DNA of 7,380 nucleotides from Fimbriimonadaceae bacterium (GTDB lineage: Bacteria > Armatimonadota > Fimbriimonadia > Fimbriimonadales > Fimbriimonadaceae): contig JADLGZ010000111.1 of the NCBI GenBank assembly GCA_020849075.1, positions 1 to 7,380 of the forward strand, in the 5' to 3' direction. Position numbers and translations under genes: made by a program. This document shows, piece after piece, positions 5,095 to 7,380 of the stretch; the stretch's first letter is position 1, and every line of letters begins with the position of its first letter. The notes below the pieces were generated by a model that was not told the DNA's origin, did no database searches, and saw only the letters and a list, made by a program, of their open reading frames with translations.

Positions 5095-5659
5095 AGAGGG
5101 GGTTGTCCTGACCGGTGGAGCGAGTCGGCGGATGGGAGCGGTAAAGGCGCACCTAATGATCGGGAGGGAGACGGTTGCCGAGCGTACTGCAGGGCTCCTT
5201 GCAAGGCATTGCACTCAGGTTACTATTTTGGGGCGAGAACCAATCGGCCAATACCACTTTCAGCCCGATATCGAAGAGTTTTCGGGTCCACTGGTTGCCT
5301 TATCGGCTTTTAGCCCAACCGTGGAATGGGTCTTTGTTGCAGCTTGTGACATGCCAAACTTCGACGAAAAACTCATCCCGTTCCTGGGGTCACTTCGAAT
5401 GGGTTACCAAGCGATCGTGCCCGAGATAAATGGTCACGCCCAACCCCTGTGTGCGCTCTATGCCTCTGAGGCATGGGTCTACCTCAACGACGCGATCGCT
5501 GAGGGAAAGCGAAGTCTCATGGGATGGCTGGATGCTCTTCAATGCCGTTTTGTGGGAGAAGAAATCATGCTGGAATCAGGGATTGATCCTCAGACTCTGG
5601 TCGGGGCAAATTCGCCGGAGGAATGGGCAAAACTAACAAATCAGGCACCTGAGCACTAG
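5090..5659 (+). CDS. mobA: Molybdenum cofactor guanylyltransferase
   Basis: This 189-residue cytoplasmic nucleotidyltransferase joins GMP from GTP to molybdopterin to make the MGD cofactor of DMSO reductase-family enzymes. The signature loop LTGGASRRMG-x-x-K (7-19) binds GTP, with T8 in place of the more usual Ala. Further family marks are D60, GPL (66-68), the metal-binding D87 in ACDMP, QPLCALY (118-124), GKRSL (139-143) and a C-terminal NSPEEW. The length is normal for the family. The start is fixed: an in-frame TAA at 5078-5080 leaves only the ATG at 5090. No ribosome site precedes it. It stands alone on the plus strand, divergent from the NarI-like gene, and shares its stop with the regulator gene. 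It implies a bis-MGD enzyme in the same locus, absent from this window. Confidence 0.94.
   Translation: MIEGVVLTGGASRRMGAVKAHLMIGRETVAERTAGLLARHCTQVTILGREPIGQYHFQPDIEEFSGPLVALSAFSPTVEWVFVAACDMPNFDEKLIPFLGSLRMGYQAIVPEINGHAQPLCALYASEAWVYLNDAIAEGKRSLMGWLDALQCRFVGEEIMLESGIDPQTLVGANSPEEWAKLTNQAPEH
5656..5659. other. Second CTAG shared stop of convergent genes
   Basis: CTAG supplies TAG for mobA (5657-5659, plus) and TAG for the regulator (5656-5658, minus), the same arrangement as at 3509-3512. Only a weak 5-base hairpin (TCAGT/ACTGA) lies nearby, and there is no T-run. Confidence 0.9.
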
Positions 5660-6384
5660 GTCAGTAGCAACTCACTGAGCGAGGCAGGGTCTAAGACGGT
5701 GATCATCTGGCGGTCAGTCTTGACGATTCCCTCCTTCTGCATTTTGCTCATGATGCGGATGGCCGTTTCCACCGTTGTTCCCGCCATTTCCGCGAGGTCC
5801 TGCCTCGTTAAAGGGACAACGATCCGGGTCCCAAGTTTCTGTGGCTGACCATATGAGTCCATCAGGATGAGGAGTACCGCTGCCAATCGTTGCTCCATAC
5901 GACCCATTGACATTCGGGCCATCATATCTTGGGCTCGTCGTAATCGGGGGCCAAGGGTGCGGAGGATGTGGTCTCGTAAGTTGCTTGATGAATTATAGAT
6001 CTCAAGAAACGAGCGCGTCGGAATCTTCAGGTACCAAGTCTTGGTTACGGCAACGGCAGACAAAGGATATTCTCGTCCCTCAATCGCCACTAGAAGGCCG
6101 AAACACTGCCCTGGGCCCAATAGTTCAAGGGCCACCTCCGTGCCATGAGGGGTATGCCTTGTCATCTTGACAAAGCCGGTGCCGACAACGGCTAAGTTCT
6201 GCGAAGGAGCGCCGGCCAGCCAGATCACTTCTCCTCGATCGGCATAGGCCATAAAACCCTGCTCAAGGATCGTGCTCCGCTCTTCAGGAGTCAGCGCGTT
6301 GAGAACAGAGCAGGACTCTAGTACAGCCTTGATTGATGGCTTTTGCAGGGGGACATCCAAGTCAAACGGTAGGTTACTCGACAT
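5656..6384 (-). CDS. Crp/Fnr-family regulator, DNR/NnrR-like
   Basis: This 242-residue regulator has an N-terminal cyclic-nucleotide-type beta-barrel (about 27-125), a long dimer helix (about 132-178) and a C-terminal winged helix-turn-helix (about 192-217). The recognition helix contains V205-E-T-A-I-R210, close to the FNR helix VETISR. The Glu and Arg that contact the core bases are kept, and the position equal to FNR Ser212 is Ile. The cAMP phosphate pocket Arg-Ser/Thr is absent (YPLSA at 106-110), so cAMP is unlikely. The only cysteines are C25 and C94, so there is no FNR-type [4Fe-4S] sensor. This combination fits DNR/NnrR-like regulators, which respond to NO. The ATG overlaps the end of the NnrS-like gene by 11 bases, so the two are co-expressed. 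A likely target is the box at 2112-2127. Confidence 0.92.
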   Translation of the reverse strand: MSSNLPFDLDVPLQKPSIKAVLESCSVLNALTPEERSTILEQGFMAYADRGEVIWLAGAPSQNLAVVGTGFVKMTRHTPHGTEVALELLGPGQCFGLLVAIEGREYPLSAVAVTKTWYLKIPTRSFLEIYNSSSNLRDHILRTLGPRLRRAQDMMARMSMGRMEQRLAAVLLILMDSYGQPQKLGTRIVVPLTRQDLAEMAGTTVETAIRIMSKMQKEGIVKTDRQMITVLDPASLSELLLT

Positions 6385-7380
6385 TGACGGCTACTGGCTG
6401 GCGCCGAGCCAACATTAGGCGGGTCACATGTACTCCCCAGATACCAAGTCCTACTAACTCAATGAATCCCGTTACGCCCATCGGGGCGAATGCTCTGGGC
6501 GAGTAATCGGTCGCGATCTCGAGCACGACACGGCAGATATTCCCAACATTAACCAGTAAGAACACGCTCCATAGGCCAGGGAGAACTCTCTCGTTGAGGT
6601 CATTCATTCGTGCCACGACATGAGCGCCAAAACCAAGAATCATTTGGGAGATGAATCCGACAGTGACCGCATGTCTGATGGCACCTGTATAGGCGTGCGA
6701 GAATGGAGCACCCGTGATCCTGAGGTGGAGGGGTTCTAGGATCAACAACAGACCCGAAACCAAGAGCCAAGCGTACGCGCCTCGAATGAACTTATGAGAT
6801 CGGAACTGCTCGGACAGTGGTTCGAAAATGCGCGTTGAGGAGACAAGAAGAATAGCCGCAATGGCGAGGAGCACACCGCCAGAGAAGTATAGGGCCTGCG
6901 AGCCAGGGGCAAATCCTTGGTCGTAGGCGATTATCCAACCTACGGTTCGCATGAGAAGGCCCAAGGTCCACAGGATGAATCCGGTTTGCCCCAGAGCGGC
7001 ATTACCTTCCTTTGCACCGAAGCATGAGTGAAGCTTGACTAAAGACACCCCAAAGATCATCATTGCGACAAACCCAAAGAACTGTGCCTCTCGGAGAACG
7101 GGATACCACTTGGCGACAAAATCGATGGATTGCAGTTGGTTGGCTTGATGCGAGAAAAAGAAGACAAAAGGTTCGGCAAAGGAGACAACAACGAGCCAAA
7201 GGAGTGAGGCGAAGACGAACGGAATCTGCCATGTCAGCCCAGTGCTGGATCGATGGCGAGTATAGACAACATTGAACAGGAAGATGGAAACTGCCAAGGC
7301 CTGCAGGGTGCAGGCAAGGACCCCGACAGGAACCCACAAGTCACGGTTGGACATCACCATGGGCTCAGCGACGAATCGAA
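6374..7380 (-). CDS. NnrS-like multi-helix membrane protein, N-terminus outside window
   Basis: About nine hydrophobic helices are visible. An internal ATG at 7358-7360 would give 328 residues, but the frame stays open to the window edge and no ribosome site precedes that ATG, so the gene most likely continues to the right. NnrS proteins usually have about 12 helices and 400 or more residues. Counting from the internal ATG, RHAVTVGFISQMILGFG (229-245) is the family's hallmark His-bearing helix. EAQFFGFVAMMIFGVS (91-106) matches the other conserved helix, but Glu stands where NnrS often has His. NnrS contains haem and copper, protects against nitrosative stress and is typically controlled by an NnrR-type regulator. 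The regulator gene follows directly with an 11-base overlap. Function is inferred from motif and context; some related proteins are only loosely NnrS-like. Confidence 0.7.
   Translation of the reverse strand, partial: RFVAEPMVMSNRDLWVPVGVLACTLQALAVSIFLFNVVYTRHRSSTGLTWQIPFVFASLLWLVVVSFAEPFVFFFSHQANQLQSIDFVAKWYPVLREAQFFGFVAMMIFGVSLVKLHSCFGAKEGNAALGQTGFILWTLGLLMRTVGWIIAYDQGFAPGSQALYFSGGVLLAIAAILLVSSTRIFEPLSEQFRSHKFIRGAYAWLLVSGLLLILEPLHLRITGAPFSHAYTGAIRHAVTVGFISQMILGFGAHVVARMNDLNERVLPGLWSVFLLVNVGNICRVVLEIATDYSPRAFAPMGVTGFIELVGLGIWGVHVTRLMLARRQPVAVNVE

Noticed and set aside
5656..6384. Regulator as a true FNR (oxygen sensor)
   Set aside because: It has only C25 and C94 and lacks the N-terminal cysteine group that binds the [4Fe-4S] cluster.
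7002..7337. 111-codon minus-strand open frame inside the NnrS-like gene
   Set aside because: A shadow of the long membrane protein frame; it has no family signature.
1..7380. CRISPR array, tRNA or rRNA gene, insertion sequence
   Set aside because: No regularly spaced long repeats, tRNA-like cloverleaf, transposase motifs or terminal repeats were seen on reading.

Overview
The window is densely coding bacterial DNA of moderate GC. It holds ten genes on alternating strands, and almost no sequence lies between them. Five of the nine visible start codons are GTG. The gene content points to an organism that handles nitrogen oxides or nitric oxide and uses a molybdopterin enzyme: a hemerythrin, a nitronate monooxygenase-type flavoenzyme, a four-cluster ferredoxin, a Tat-exported Rieske protein, a NarI-like membrane protein, MobA, a Crp/Fnr-type regulator and an NnrS-like membrane protein. 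The exported Rieske protein fits an organism with a respiratory membrane and a Tat system. From recollection of similar gene neighbourhoods I lean towards a deep-branching phylum such as Armatimonadota or Acidobacteriota, but nothing here proves that.

Layout from left to right. Bases 1-149 hold no convincing gene, only a small inverted repeat. A two-gene minus-strand unit follows: nitronate monooxygenase (2047 to 608), then hemerythrin (611 to 150), coupled by a 4-base GTGA overlap. A 136-base divergent control region (2048-2183) carries a perfect FNR-shaped palindrome. It separates that unit from a plus-strand operon of ferredoxin (2184-2783), Rieske protein (2783-3292) and a 77-residue two-helix membrane protein (3279-3512). 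This operon runs tail to tail into a minus-strand pair, a NarI-like membrane protein (4934 to 3906) and a cupin (3916 to 3509). A second divergent region (about 4935-5089) precedes mobA (5090-5659, plus). mobA meets a minus-strand pair tail to tail: an NnrS-like membrane protein that runs off the right edge (7380 to 6374) and a Crp/Fnr regulator (6384 to 5656).

How the parts may fit together (inference). The ferredoxin, Rieske protein, small membrane protein and NarI-like protein look like the electron-transfer and quinone-interaction parts of a membrane oxidoreductase. MobA would finish the bis-MGD cofactor for its catalytic subunit, which is not in the window and would be expected nearby. 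The regulator lacks the N-terminal cysteine cluster of FNR and is co-encoded with an NnrS-like protein, so it resembles the DNR/NnrR group of nitrogen-oxide regulators. Its recognition helix is FNR-like with one changed contact residue. The palindrome at 2112-2127 is FNR-like with a changed outer base, so the two may be partners.

The most notable structural features are the palindrome and its exact -41.5 geometry to a candidate nitronate monooxygenase promoter; two convergent gene pairs that each share a CTAG as both stop codons; a likely leaderless mobA start inside an 8-base-period ATGAT repeat; and a NarI-like gene whose best start is 22 codons inside the longest open frame.
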